DNA from: Notospermus geniculatus
Taxonomy: Eukaryota; Nemertea; Pilidiophora; Heteronemertea; Lineidae
Assembly (NCBI GenBank): GCA_002633025.1
Contig: NMRB01001458.1
Span: 26,156 to 90,155 of the forward strand
Direction: 5' to 3'
DNA length: 64,000 nt
Shown here: positions 43,864-54,800 of the stretch, in pieces
How the letters are laid out: each line of letters begins with the position of its first letter
Position numbering within the stretch: the stretch's first letter is position 1
The notes under the pieces: generated by a model
What the model was told of the DNA's origin: nothing
What the model saw: only the letters and a program-made list of their open reading frames with translations
Databases searched by the model: none
Translations under genes and position numbers: made by a program

Positions 43864-44345
43864 GGCATGGAGAAAACGCGGAATTCCATGGAAATCCGCA
43901 AAGAATCCGAAACTGTAATTATAGCTTTTAACAATGGAATAAACTATGCACTGGCCTTAACACATGTACGGTATAATAATAATGAAATAACAAGGCCGAG
44001 CAAAGCAGTTGGAATGCGGCGACAGCGGCATTGTTTCTGTAGCCCGACCACCTTGCTACCTCGTATCTAGGCTAGTGCCAATATGATAAGGCTGGGTTTA
44101 CATCGAGGCACACGCGACACGGACACGCAGGCGAACAATGGCTTCACAAAGGATTCATCACCATGAAACCTTTGTTCGTCTCCGTGTTCGTGTCGCGTGT
44201 GACCCAATGTAAACCCAGCCTAAGACATACGTGGAGGGGACGGGAGGGGATGATCCACGTGACAAGTTTCACACCAGTTAATAGTACTGTATAAACTGCT
44301 GACCACCAAATTATGTCTAACGGAATTCCGCGTTTTCTCCATGCC
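43864..44345. mobile_element. MITE with GGCATGGAGAAAACGCGG tips (copy 1)
   Basis: GGCATGGAGAAAACGCGGAA pairs with TTCCGCGTTTTCTCCATGCC. A 131-bp MITE (44090-44220) is nested within. Copy 2 is at 49109-51556; the two align over GTAATTATAGCTTTTAACAA and GATGATCCACGTGACAAGTT. Confidence 0.88.
44090..44220. mobile_element. 131-bp PIF/Harbinger-like MITE in a TAA site
   Basis: GGCTGGGTTTACAT and ATGTAAACCCAGCC are the tips. TAA flanks both sides (44087-44089, 44221-44223). The site is empty in copy 2 of the host MITE (near 49337). Confidence 0.82.
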
Positions 44346-44512
44346 GAATGAAACATCATAACATTTACTGATTAGGTATGGCCAAAGACAATTTTTCAAG
44401 ATGGCTGCCTGGCAGTCATGTTTAGAAACGTGTCCACCCCTGTTAACGACGACGGACGAAAGACGACGGACGACACACCATGGGAGAAGCCCACCTCACA
44501 GAGGTGAGCTAA

Positions 44513-45075
44513 AAACTTAGTTTTATGCTCATAAAACTTAGTTTTTGAGGATAAAATAGCTTTTTTGACAAAAACTAAGTTTTTCCCTAAAAAATAGTTT
44601 TTGTCTAAACCAACTTTTATGTACGGTACATGGGACGAGGTAGAAAATATAAGTTTCGTGATAAAAACTAGGTTTTTGTACGCCGTTTGTCCAGTTATTC
44701 AAGAAACCTATATTTCCTACAAAAATACTGGTTTTATTGAAGAAAAAAAAATTTTTTCCATAAAACTAGGTTTTTTGAGCATTAATATAGGTTTCTTGGC
44801 TATTTGTCCAGTTATTGTCGAAAAACTAATATTTTTACGCGAAAAAAAACTAAGTTTTATACCGATGATTGAAAAACCAATATTTTATCGTAAAAAACTT
44901 GGTTTTATTGAAAACTACCAAGTTTTATTGTAAAAATATAAGTTTTATGATAAAAACTATGTTTTTTTAGGAGAAAAACTTAGTTTTTGTCAAAAAAACT
45001 TATATTTTATCTATAAAACTACGTTTTCTAAGCATAAAGCTAGGTTTTAGTGCAAAAATATAGTTTTTTTGAATA
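44513..45075. repeat. Irregular array of AAAACTNNGTTTT-type palindromes
   Basis: Variants such as AAAACTTAGTTTT, AAAACTAGGTTTTT and AAAACTAAGTTTTA recur about every 20-35 bases without a fixed period. Confidence 0.8.
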
Positions 45076-45740
45076 ACTGGACAATCCGCTTGCCATATGC
45101 GCCTTGGCCTAGGCCTAGCAGAAATTGAATGAGTCATGGGGGCCTACAGGTGTTCTGTCATCATAATCATGTTATTGCTAACTGACATCGCCGAAGCATT
45201 ACATTTACATCCCTTAGGCTCCACTGACCCATTGGACCCCTGTGAAACGCGTTTCAGAGGGGTCCGATTTGGAGAGCTGAGATGTTGACTTTGCGTACTC
45301 ATGTGTAATCCTATTGTTTTCCTTTTCTGCCTGATTTATAACAAAATGGAAAATAGGCTGTTGCCTTGCCGGAAAGTTATGCAGTTGAACAGAGAATTCT
45401 TTGTTATATCAAAAAACTGCTTTAAATTTTCAAATCCGATGAAAATTAACGATTTTACAATGCTGAATTTGTAGCCTGTTTGGGCAGTAACCATATGCAT
45501 TCCCCCTTGCATTGGTACACAATGATTGCTTAATCTGTCCTACTTAATAGTGGATTGGCATGTCTCAATTATAACCAGAGGGGTGCAAGGTGCAATTAGG
45601 TCAGTGGCTCAGATTAACCAGGTCATGTAAAATTAGTCAATGGGGAAGGTGTATTTCTGCAACATATTCCCTAAAGCCGTGTTTAGCAAATGAATATCCT
45701 CGGGGTTTAACTGAGCACTTCTAAAAAGATATTTCCTTAA

Positions 45741-46125
45741 AGCTAGTGGCTCGCGGGATTTGTTTTGATTTTTGGTGGTAGGCCTACCTCCCATTGAGAG
45801 TGAACCTAGTCTCCATGCAAAGCCGTGCTCCAGTCATAGGCAAAACCTGTGCAAATACGCGAACGTGTACCTGGGAACGAGGTTCCATTAAAAATTTGTT
45901 AAAATGGGTTAATGACAGTTTCAATTTCAGTCGGTCAAAATGTACATTTTGTACTATTCACATTGATTTCGAAGCGGTAGATTTTGCAGAATACGCCTCC
46001 GAAGTTTGACTGTCTAATGCATTTCCCATTAAACTAAAATCCTTCTTTCGCCTTTTTCTCAAAACGGCGCTTGATTTGAGGACATGTCAACAAACAACTG
46101 CCAACAAACCCGCGAGCCATTCGCT
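45741..46125. mobile_element. Second copy of the GGCTCGCGGG TTAA-type MITE
   Basis: Begins AGCTAGTGGCTCGCGGG after TTAA (45737-45740), ends CCGCGAGCCATTCGCT. It aligns with 24211-24591 throughout (AAAATTTGTTAAAATGGGTT). The right TTAA is degraded. Confidence 0.85.
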
Positions 46126-47133
46126 TCATTACCTACCTGATACAAAATGCAGTAAGCAAACACGACACCCATGTAATTATACGATCGTCATCTTCGAGTT
46201 TGAGGGCCTGCAACCACCGCGCTCATTATGACGGAAATTCGTCTTCAGCTTAAGCCATTTCATTTCCCTTGGCAGCGCGTGACTTGCACCTGCTGACAAC
46301 ACAAGTTTGCTCTATTTTATCAGGGTTTGCGGGACTTTTATGCGACAAAATACGATGAGACGCTCAGTCAGCTATCAAACATGTCAAAACCAGCGTTCAC
46401 TTCCGTGTTTATATTTACATTTGCCCACCAGACAATGTGCATGCGTGAGTTTCCTATGAGTCGCTAAGCAACGCGGTGACGTGAAAACGATCTATACAAA
46501 AATGTACAGTGGTCACTTTTTCATGACGCAAAGTCAACAGTTTAAATAACGTCGAAACGGGTCGATCGATCGATCGCAGAGACACCGCGTAGGAAACTGC
46601 TACACGATAGTGGCTCTGCACGAACGTGGACCTGGAAACGAGGTTTTATCAAAATTTTGTTAAGTGTCATTGCACGAGTGGACCACGCAAAATCTGCAAA
46701 AAGTGATAACCTGCGAGGTCGGCAGATCTGGCTCAAATTCCTACCAGAAGATGGTCGTGGGGCACAATGAGGACAGGCCAAATATTTCGGAGATCGGACA
46801 CACCGTTTGGGAGTAAGGGGCAAAAACACTGCAAAAAACTATTTTTGTCCGATTTTGATCAAAATACTGTCCATTTGAATGAATTTTCACGCCTTGACCG
46901 GCAACAGGAGTAGATATTCTTTATATGTCAATGCAAGTAGATGCCCCCAGTATTTTTTCCCATTTTTGTTTACTTCCAAATCACACTCGATTTAAAGGTA
47001 CAGTGCAGTATTGCCCTTGTGTCAAAAAAGGTATGGTTTGGTCTACAGCGAATTACAGAGATGCTGCAGGGGTGAGGAAGGTGAGCACATCAGGGAAAGG
47101 AGTTGAGGAATGTCTCTCTTTATTAAAAGAATA
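46126..47133. other. No supported gene; a partial MITE relic
   Basis: 46600-46680 has CGAACGTGGACCTGGAAACG, similar to part of the TTAA MITE. The rest is unclassified. Confidence 0.4.
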
Positions 47134-47304
47134 AAAAGTTTGGGCGCTCTTTCCATTGCAGAGATATGCGGGTGCAAAGTTGTGCATAAATGCACTACTG
47201 ATGTACTACGAATGTATTACGGATATGGCGTTCATTTGTAGTACATAAAATGTCTACATATATACAGGCATATCTCTGCAATGGAAAGAGCGCCCAAAGT
47301 TTTT
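47134..47304. mobile_element. 171-bp hairpin MITE
   Basis: GGGCGCTCTTTCCATTGCAG pairs with CTGCAATGGAAAGAGCGCCC. The pairing includes AGATATGC/GCATATCT. Confidence 0.85.
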
Positions 47305-47559
47305 CTTGTTGTTTTTTAAAGATCAGGTGTCAACCTATAATTTCAGACCAGTTTTGTCATCCAGGACCCTGCAGCATCTGAATTATGAATGCTTACTTTG
47401 ACCCCTGTAAAAGCACATTTTTGCTGTATACGCCCAAACCAGCAAATGGATTGACCTAATATTTTGTGTGCTTTTGTCTCTCACCAAGGGGTAACTTCAC
47501 ACCAAATTTCATTAAAATCCGTCGACCCCGGGTTATCACCTTCTGCATGGTCTATTCGT

Positions 47560-47720
47560 GCACGGACACTTAAAATGAGTTAATGGCATATCTGGTCACA
47601 ATGTACATTTTGTGAAGTTCACATCGATTTCGAAGCGACAGGTGTTGCAGAATACGCCTTCGAAGTTTGACTGTGTAATGCATTCTCCATTAAACTAAAA
47701 TCCATCTTTTGTTTTTTCCT
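47560..47720. repeat. Relic of the TTAA-type MITE
   Basis: TGTACATTTTGTGAAGTTCA and TACGCCTTCGAAGTTTGACT match the interiors of 24211-24591 and 45741-46125; the tips are missing. Confidence 0.65.
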
Positions 47721-48186
47721 CGAAATGGCCTCTGATACAGAACACAAACTCTCATGGGACCTTGCACAAGATGCGCTCCCTCTGCACCTCGTTCCCGTGT
47801 ACAAAAACCATGACACTTTTTGTACATCTGAACTGGGTGTAATTTTGGGTACTAGGTTTGCGATTATGTTACATGCTTTTTATGATTATGCTTTATCCAG
47901 TAAGCCGTTTAAAACGCAGGTACTGGTACCGAATGTTAAAAAAAATATTGAAAAGACATTAGTTTATTATATCTACTTAGATTACCGGTGATGTGTTTCT
48001 TGATGACAAAGGGGAGCCTGCCTACCTTTCTGTAGAACGCAAAGTTGCACATGAACCCAGAGCTGTCGCAGCCGCTGTCCTTGTCACCATAGGGGCAATC
48101 TTAAAAAGGGAAGAGCCTTTTTGGAACCAATGGAGTCAACCAGTTTGAAAACAATTAGTTACAACTGCAAAGTGCATGCACTGGTA

Positions 48187-48408
48187 CACTGAAAAACTCT
48201 GCTTAGGTTCGTTTTCCATTATCACCAAACTGAGTATCTTAATTCGTCAAAATGACGAACGTGGACTTGTCGACTTGACAAACCCGTGTTTATGTTCGTC
48301 AAAATGACTAACCTGGACTTGCCATTTTGACGAATTAAGATACTCGGTTTGGTGATAATGGAAAACGAACCTAAGTTCGTCATTTTGATGAAGCAGAGTT
48401 TTTCTGTG
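48187..48408. mobile_element. 222-bp MITE with CACTG/CTGTG tips
   Basis: CACTGAAAAACTCTGCTT pairs with AAGCAGAGTTTTTCTGTG; inner arms GGTTCGTTTTCCATTATCAC / GTGATAATGGAAAACGAACC. The CACTG start suggests a CACTA-like MITE; internal GTCAAAATGAC motifs repeat. Confidence 0.75.
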
Positions 48409-48683
48409 GACTTCTGATGCTTTTTTTCTTGCATTGAGGAACCATTAAACCATTTGCTTTTTGTAAGACTTACCGACAGACATAGACTAGTGGTTATCAG
48501 GAATTTATTACAATACACTAGGATATAACGAATAAAAATATTTTAGAATGGATTCGATGATATCTGAGGATTTTTGCACATTGATATCTAATGTTCTATT
48601 TTGTCTGGTATAACTTCGAATTCACGGCAATATGAATGTCTACCTTTATCCAACATCGTTTAAAGTGTGGATAACCTACTTAC

Positions 48684-48836
48684 CGGGATATGAGGTGTCC
48701 TTGAGGTCTGCGCACGACTTGCAGCACTGCTCATGATATTTGTAACAATAGCCTGGGCCTTTTTGCTTCATGTTATGGCAGTAATCGTCAGGGTTCCATC
48801 CAACTAGGAGGTTTGAATCGCCGAAGAGACATGCCT
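48684..48836 (-). CDS. Metalloprotease exon: Cys-rich module
   Basis: Acceptor TTATCTTTCAG, donor G|GTAAGT. Encodes ACLFGDSNLLVGWNPDDYCH, then GYCYKYHEQCCKSCADL. The spacing of cysteines fits the region after the disintegrin-like domain in invertebrate ADAMTS-like proteins. Confidence 0.8.
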
Positions 48837-51800
48837 CTGAAAGATAAATTTGCGTAGATTTTCTGGTACAACAGAGGTGATAGAAAACCAAGCTTTATTA
48901 GGTATCTTCCACGGAACGCTACGTATAGCACGTAATTACCTATACGACTACCTTACCTAACGTAACCCAACTCCACAGCTGATTGGCTGGCCAATCGCTC
49001 CTTCCGTGATCGAAGGAGGTTGCGAAAGCCCTCATCAATAATTATTGATAATTGTCTGCGGACTAAACGGCAACCTGACTCATGTTGACTTTGTATACCG
49101 TCTACATCGGCATGGAGAAAACGCGGAATTCCACGGAAATCCGCCAAGAATCCGTAACAACTGTAATTATAGCTTTTAACAATGGAATAAACTATACACC
49201 GGCCTTAACACATGTAGCATATTATAATAATAATGAAATAACAATGCCAAGCAAAGCAGTTGGAATGCAGTCACATCGGAATCGTTTCTGTAGCCCAACC
49301 ACCTTGCTACCTCGTATCTAGGCTAGTGCCAATATGATTGAGAGATAAGGGGAGGGGGCGGGAGGGGATGATCCACGTGACAAGTTTCACACCAGTTAAT
49401 AGTACTATACTCTAAATTCCCACTTACCTGTCCCACTCCTGAACTCGGAAAAAATGACTAAGTCCGAAGTTGAAGATAATAGGGTGGGGGTATGGTGAGA
49501 AACAATAATGACCTGTCCACTTTATTGTCCCACTATCTGAAGCCTAGCGAAGAATGACCGCGTGCGATAACAATTCGAATGGGGTGATGGCTGACATGAC
49601 TTGCCGGTTAGTGACATAACAATGTAATATAAGTTGGACACTGTGAATGTTGATCTTGTATTCAAATTTTATTATTATCAGGCAATTGGATTGGATTGGA
49701 TCAGATTTTACGCCGACTATGATCAGTTTCAATGTGTGTGCACATTCAAGCCTTGGAAACCTGCGATCAGTTTCATGCGCTTGACGATCCGCTGCAAGTA
49801 TGAATTGGCCCTTATACTGACAAGGGAGCCGTATTCTTACAATTAAACCCTTGATCACACTGGCGGCGCGGTGCAGTGCGTTGAAAAAAAGCCAAGCGGT
49901 GTCAGTTTTGACATAGCGCAGCGCGGCGCGACGCGGTTGCGTGCGGTGGTGATGATTAGCAGAAATGACATCATTCATGTCATTCAAATTGTGACAAATA
50001 TTTGGTGTCTCCAAAAGCAGGCATGGAAATAGTTTTGATTAGGTTTGCACTGCACATCATATTCTATGAAGTACAGACATCCTGAATATGCCCAAAGTAC
50101 AAAGTCAGCATGCACCACTTATGTAATATGTGATAAAACAATGGCCCACTTTTGTGCAAATGTACAGGTCTACTCGTACAAGTATCTGGTACAAACAAAC
50201 CACCAAAATGTTGTTAGGTCTTTAATGTACATGATGCTACCCTTCAACTTGGCTGTATCACAGCAGAAACGCAAAAAATCAACCATGAAGTTGTTGATTT
50301 AGGGGAATTCCAGACACTAATTGGAGGCAGCCATGTTGGAACTACTTTTGTCCCAGTTCTGAAAATATGCAAGTGCATGGCGGGTTGAACGCCAGTAACT
50401 CCATGAAAAGTGTACCGGTACTTGAAATCTAGTACTTACTGGCATTAACCCGCCATGCACATGCATTGTATGTGATTGTGTGGCAGTTTTAAGAACAACT
50501 ATTTTCAGAACTGGGTGAAAAGTAGTTCCAACATGGCTGCCTCCAATTAGTGTCTGGAATTCCCCTAAATCAACAACTTCATGGTTGATTTTTTGCGTTT
50601 CTGCTGTGATACAGCCAAGTTGAAGGGTAGCATCATGTACATTAAAGACCTAACAACATTTTGGTGGTTTGTTTGTACCAGATACTTGTACGAGTAGACC
50701 TGTACATTTGCACAAAAGTGGGCCATTGTTTTATCCATATATTACATAAGTGGTGCATGCTGACTTTGTACTTTGGGCATATTCAGAATCTCTGTACTTC
50801 ATAGAATATGATGTGCAGTGCAAACTTAATCAAAACTATTTCCATGCCTGCTTTTGGAGGCACCACTTCTTGACATAAATTTACAAGTTTGGCACTTTGG
50901 TATACCCTTAACAATGGGAACAACCAGGCGCGAAAAATTTCGCATCACATCGCACCGCGTCGCATAGCGCCTGCAGTGTGAACAAGGCTTTAGTCGTCGA
51001 GGTTGTGCACGAGGCCAGTCTTTTGTGCTGACGTCGGTGGAGGTATGGAAGCAGTTGAGTGAGGACTCCTGTAGTCAACCGACGTTGGGGCAAAAGATTG
51101 GCCAAACCATTATGATCCCAGAAAGTACGCAGTGCACGAATCACCACCAGTGATCTTGGACTATAACACAAGAGAGCATGCACAATGTAGGTCCTGTGGG
51201 ATCTTTCTTTATGCATTCGACTGGTTACATAGCGATTACCTAACTTCAGTTTTAAAGGACATTTAGGGCCGTATGCACCAACGAACATTACCTTGAACAC
51301 ACGTTGCGCCACAGGTTTTCCATTGTGGCCTCATGCCCTGGCAAACATGAACTTACGTCCATTGACAAGTCCTTTTTATTGATCCAGAACATTACCGTTT
51401 CTGACCATACCCCCAGCCTATTATCTTCAACTTCAGACTTAGTCATTTTTTACCAGTTCAGGAATGGGACAGGTAAGTGGGAATTTAGAGTATAAACTGC
51501 AGACCACCAAATTACGTCTAGCGGAATTCCGTGGAATTCCGTGTTTTCTCCATGCCGCGTGTACATGGAGGGCGCGCGATTTGTATGAGAGAGACAGCAT
51601 TTAGAATTAAAAGGTGTCAGATGGCGATGAACATTAGCCACATCTCGTGTCCAAATATGGACATGGTCATTGCGGCAATACCAGGAGGAGGTCAGCGGCG
51701 CCTGGCTGGGAGGAGGAGTTTCAATAGGGCAGCGGCCAATCAGGCTTCACATCTGACTACGTCTATTGACAACGTAGACTAACGCACAACATTCTCCAAT

Positions 51801-54800
51801 GGAGTAGTTATATCCATACATGTCATGGGCACAGTACGGCACTATTTACAAAGATCCTGTTATTGGAGAATACGCCACCGTATAAGTAATAACCTTAGCT
51901 TACGTAGCGTTCCGTGAAAGACACCTATTGAACCACAGATTAGAAAACGTTATTGAATTGCTAGTTTACAGGTTCTGGTCTATTGTGAAACATATAATTG
52001 ACTTTTTTCTTAAACATGCTTAAGCCCATTATTGCGAGTAGTGCAGCTAGTTATGGCCGACCCTTCGTGGCTTGTACATTTTCGTGTGTATCATACACGA
52101 ACGTTGTGAATTTGCATGTATTGGCGTGTATGGAGTGTTGGGCACGGTCCCCCACCCACCCCAATTGAATCCAGGCCTACTTGGATATGATAATAGGTAC
52201 ATATACATGTGCTGTTGAGATGGAATATCTTCAATACCATACATGTATGGAACATGAACAGTAAACTGCCAATTGTAGCTAGAGAGATGGAGATTAGGTT
52301 TGTGTCGTATATCACATTACCATTGGCCTCCGGGGCATTGTCATTTGAAACACATTCCGCTTCATGACACCACTGGAAAGAAAAATACGCTAAGTTATAG
52401 AGAGAGGTGTAGAATGAATTTGTTTCCCTGTGTAATCAAATCAATGCTTTTCATCCTTAATTTTTCATTTCCGCGACTTTTCTCTGGCATCGCGAAACCG
52501 TTCTCGTTGAAACCGCGTGATAAGCAGGAGAGTGTTACAGTATTGTCTCTGAACTCGTTCACACGCCTTAAAACGCAAGATTTAGTCGTATGTTTTTTAC
52601 CTCACGTGAGGTGAGCTTCTCCCATGGTGTGTCGTCCGTCGTCGTCGTTAACAGGGGTGGCACGTTTCTAAACCGCTTGGGTTACAAACTTGAAATTTGG
52701 TGTACAGGTACCCTATGGTAAAAACTATTTATGGACCGAAACTTAGCGCTGCTGCTTGTACACTCTGGCCTGTATGGGGCGCTTTGTGAAAACCTTCTTT
52801 CGGCCGTATCTCCTGAACGCTGTTAGCTAGAACCACGAAACTTTTATGGTGGGTTCCTCTGATGAGACTGCATCACATAAATCCCGGGTTTTTTTATTTG
52901 ACCTACTTTTCAAGGTCACAGAGGTCAAAGTTCAAAATTCATTGTTTGGTGGCACATTTCATGGTTATTTGACATAGTGTTGTGATTTGGTGTGAATATA
53001 TATCTAGGCACCCTGCACAAATGCACCAAATTTCAACCCGATCGGACTTCAAATATGGCCGCCAGGAAGCCATCTTGAAAAATGGACTTTGACCCACATT
53101 TTATAAATAGGAGTACGTAGGATGTTTTAACCTTGTCAAAATATGTATCTAGGTACCATATAAATATATAGTAAATTTCAGTCAGATTCGACGTCAAATA
53201 TGGCCGCCAGGGAGCCATCTTGAAAAATGGACTTCGACCCACATCTCATAAATAGTGGTAGCTAGGATGCTGAACCATGCCTAAATATGTGTCTTGGTAC
53301 CGTCTACTTATATGCCAAATTTCGGTTCGATTGGACTTCAACATGGCTGCCAGGCAGCCGTCTTGAAAAATTGACTTTCCCAATATCTCATCAGTAGTAA
53401 ATGTTACGATGTTTCAATGTTGACTAAATATCTATGCAAGTATCCTGTACATTCCTGCTAAAATTTCTGTCCCAACGAACATTACGTGTGGCCACCAGGT
53501 GGCGCCATCTTGAAAAATAGAATTTTTGACATCTGTGACCTAGACAGGAAAGCAGTTCTGTTCAGCCTTATTTTATCTGTACTGATCCTTCAACATTCAC
53601 CATAGTGAGAGTCAAAGTTTCACACTTAATAACCACGGAGATTTATCACAGAGGTGAGCACAATGGCCCTGGCCATTTCATTTAAACTTTGGGTTAAAGT
53701 GCTCTGTTTTTGAGCATTTTCTACGTACAGGCACTGACTAAAGTTTATCTACACCTGATATCCTGAGTATTTCAAGTAATACCTCACGGATTTTGACAAG
53801 GTTTGTTTCATATGAAAGGAAAACCTGTTGGTCACCCTTCTGCATAAAAATTTTGGAAATTTGAAAACACCAAAATTAGCCTTAGTTCCATCTATCCCAA
53901 ATTGGTGGGTTTTTAGACCCGGGTCGTCCCCGGGCTTGAAAAAAAAACGCCACGCGCTTACACCTATTTTCACTACATTACTAAAGTAATGACGGCGAGC
54001 TCGACGGGTCTAGTAACGAGCTCAACAGAAAAAAACCTTGAAAATCTAAATGTTTATTTTTATAATTTTATTTTCGTTTTTATTGTAGTTCTGATAGAAT
54101 GGAAGTTTCCAAGGACTTTGATGTTTGTTTCGTGAAAATCTGTCTAGAGGTTGCTAAGACATTAGAGATTAGGCTATCAAAATTTTGATACATGTAATTT
54201 AAAAACTTCACATTTTTCGAGATATTTTGATACCATTAGATAAAGCTAATGTCAGACTATAGGGTTACCTTATTTTGAAATTTTTGGCGTTGTGGGTAGA
54301 AATATTGAAACATCAAAATGTTGATATTTTGAAAAAATACGCGTAAATTGTAACCAGTATATCCGAATCATCCAAACTTTCATAATTTTATGATTCTGAG
54401 GTCAGGTCTATCTACTGACATCAAATTTTGTAAAAAAAAACATGAAAACATTGATAATCTCAAATATCTCAGCAACGACAGATTTTGATGAAGCAAAGAC
54501 CAATATCCTCAAAACGTTTCACTCGATCATAGCCACTATAAAATAGAAAATAAAATTACACAATAAAAATTTTGATTTCTAATTTTTTTTCTGATGAGCT
54601 ATTACATAATTTTGTATTTAGAAATTTCCAAAATTTTGATGCAGAATATGACCAACAAGTGGTGGTGTAGTGGTTCTGGTCTCCGACTAGCGGTCAGAGG
54701 GTCCGGATTTGAATCCCACTGTGCGCGAGACTTTGGACAAGTCCCTTTGCCTTACTGGCTTGCTCCACCCAGGGTATAAGAGGAAAGGATTCAAGATAGA

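Larger units (their letters stand above)
42100..45100. mobile_element. 3-kb inverted-repeat element with AAAACTTAGTTTT array and nested insertions
   Basis: GGCAAGCGGATTGTCCA at 42106 pairs with TGGACAATCCGCTTGCC at 45077-45095; pairing continues through TTATTCAAAAAAC. The right side holds a palindromic array (44513-45075). A copy of the GTGAGC-ended dispersed repeat (about 42150-44513), with a foldback and a MITE inside it, separates the two tips. Confidence 0.65.
49410..51490. mobile_element. 2081-bp element with about 80-bp terminal inverted repeats, TATA target duplication
   Basis: CTCTAAATTCCCACTTACC pairs with GGTAAGTGGGAATTTAGAG. TATA lies on both sides (49406-49409, 51491-51494). The empty site is present in MITE copy 1 at 44290. 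It contains another inverted-repeat element (about 49849-50997). Confidence 0.9.
49109..51556. mobile_element. MITE with GGCATGGAGAAAACGCGG tips (copy 2), interrupted
   Basis: Matches copy 1 at 43864-44345. It lacks the 131-bp insert of copy 1 and contains a 2081-bp insert (49410-51490). Confidence 0.88.
48901..51926. mobile_element. 3-kb inverted-repeat element, outer shell of a five-level nest
   Basis: GGTATCTTCCACGGAACGCT pairs with AGCGTTCCGTGAAAGACACC. Flanks are TATTA and TATTG. It holds MITE copy 2 (49109-51556) and everything nested in that. Confidence 0.7.

Noticed and set aside
47725-47991. 88-codon frame starting MASDTEHKLSWDL
   Set aside because: No motif, no splice context, and it begins within a relic of a MITE.
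48474-48517. A thirteenth metalloprotease exon (VYCNKFLITTSLCLS)
   Set aside because: Splice sites and phase fit, but the sequence is too short and lacks a recognisable family pattern, so it was left out of the main model.
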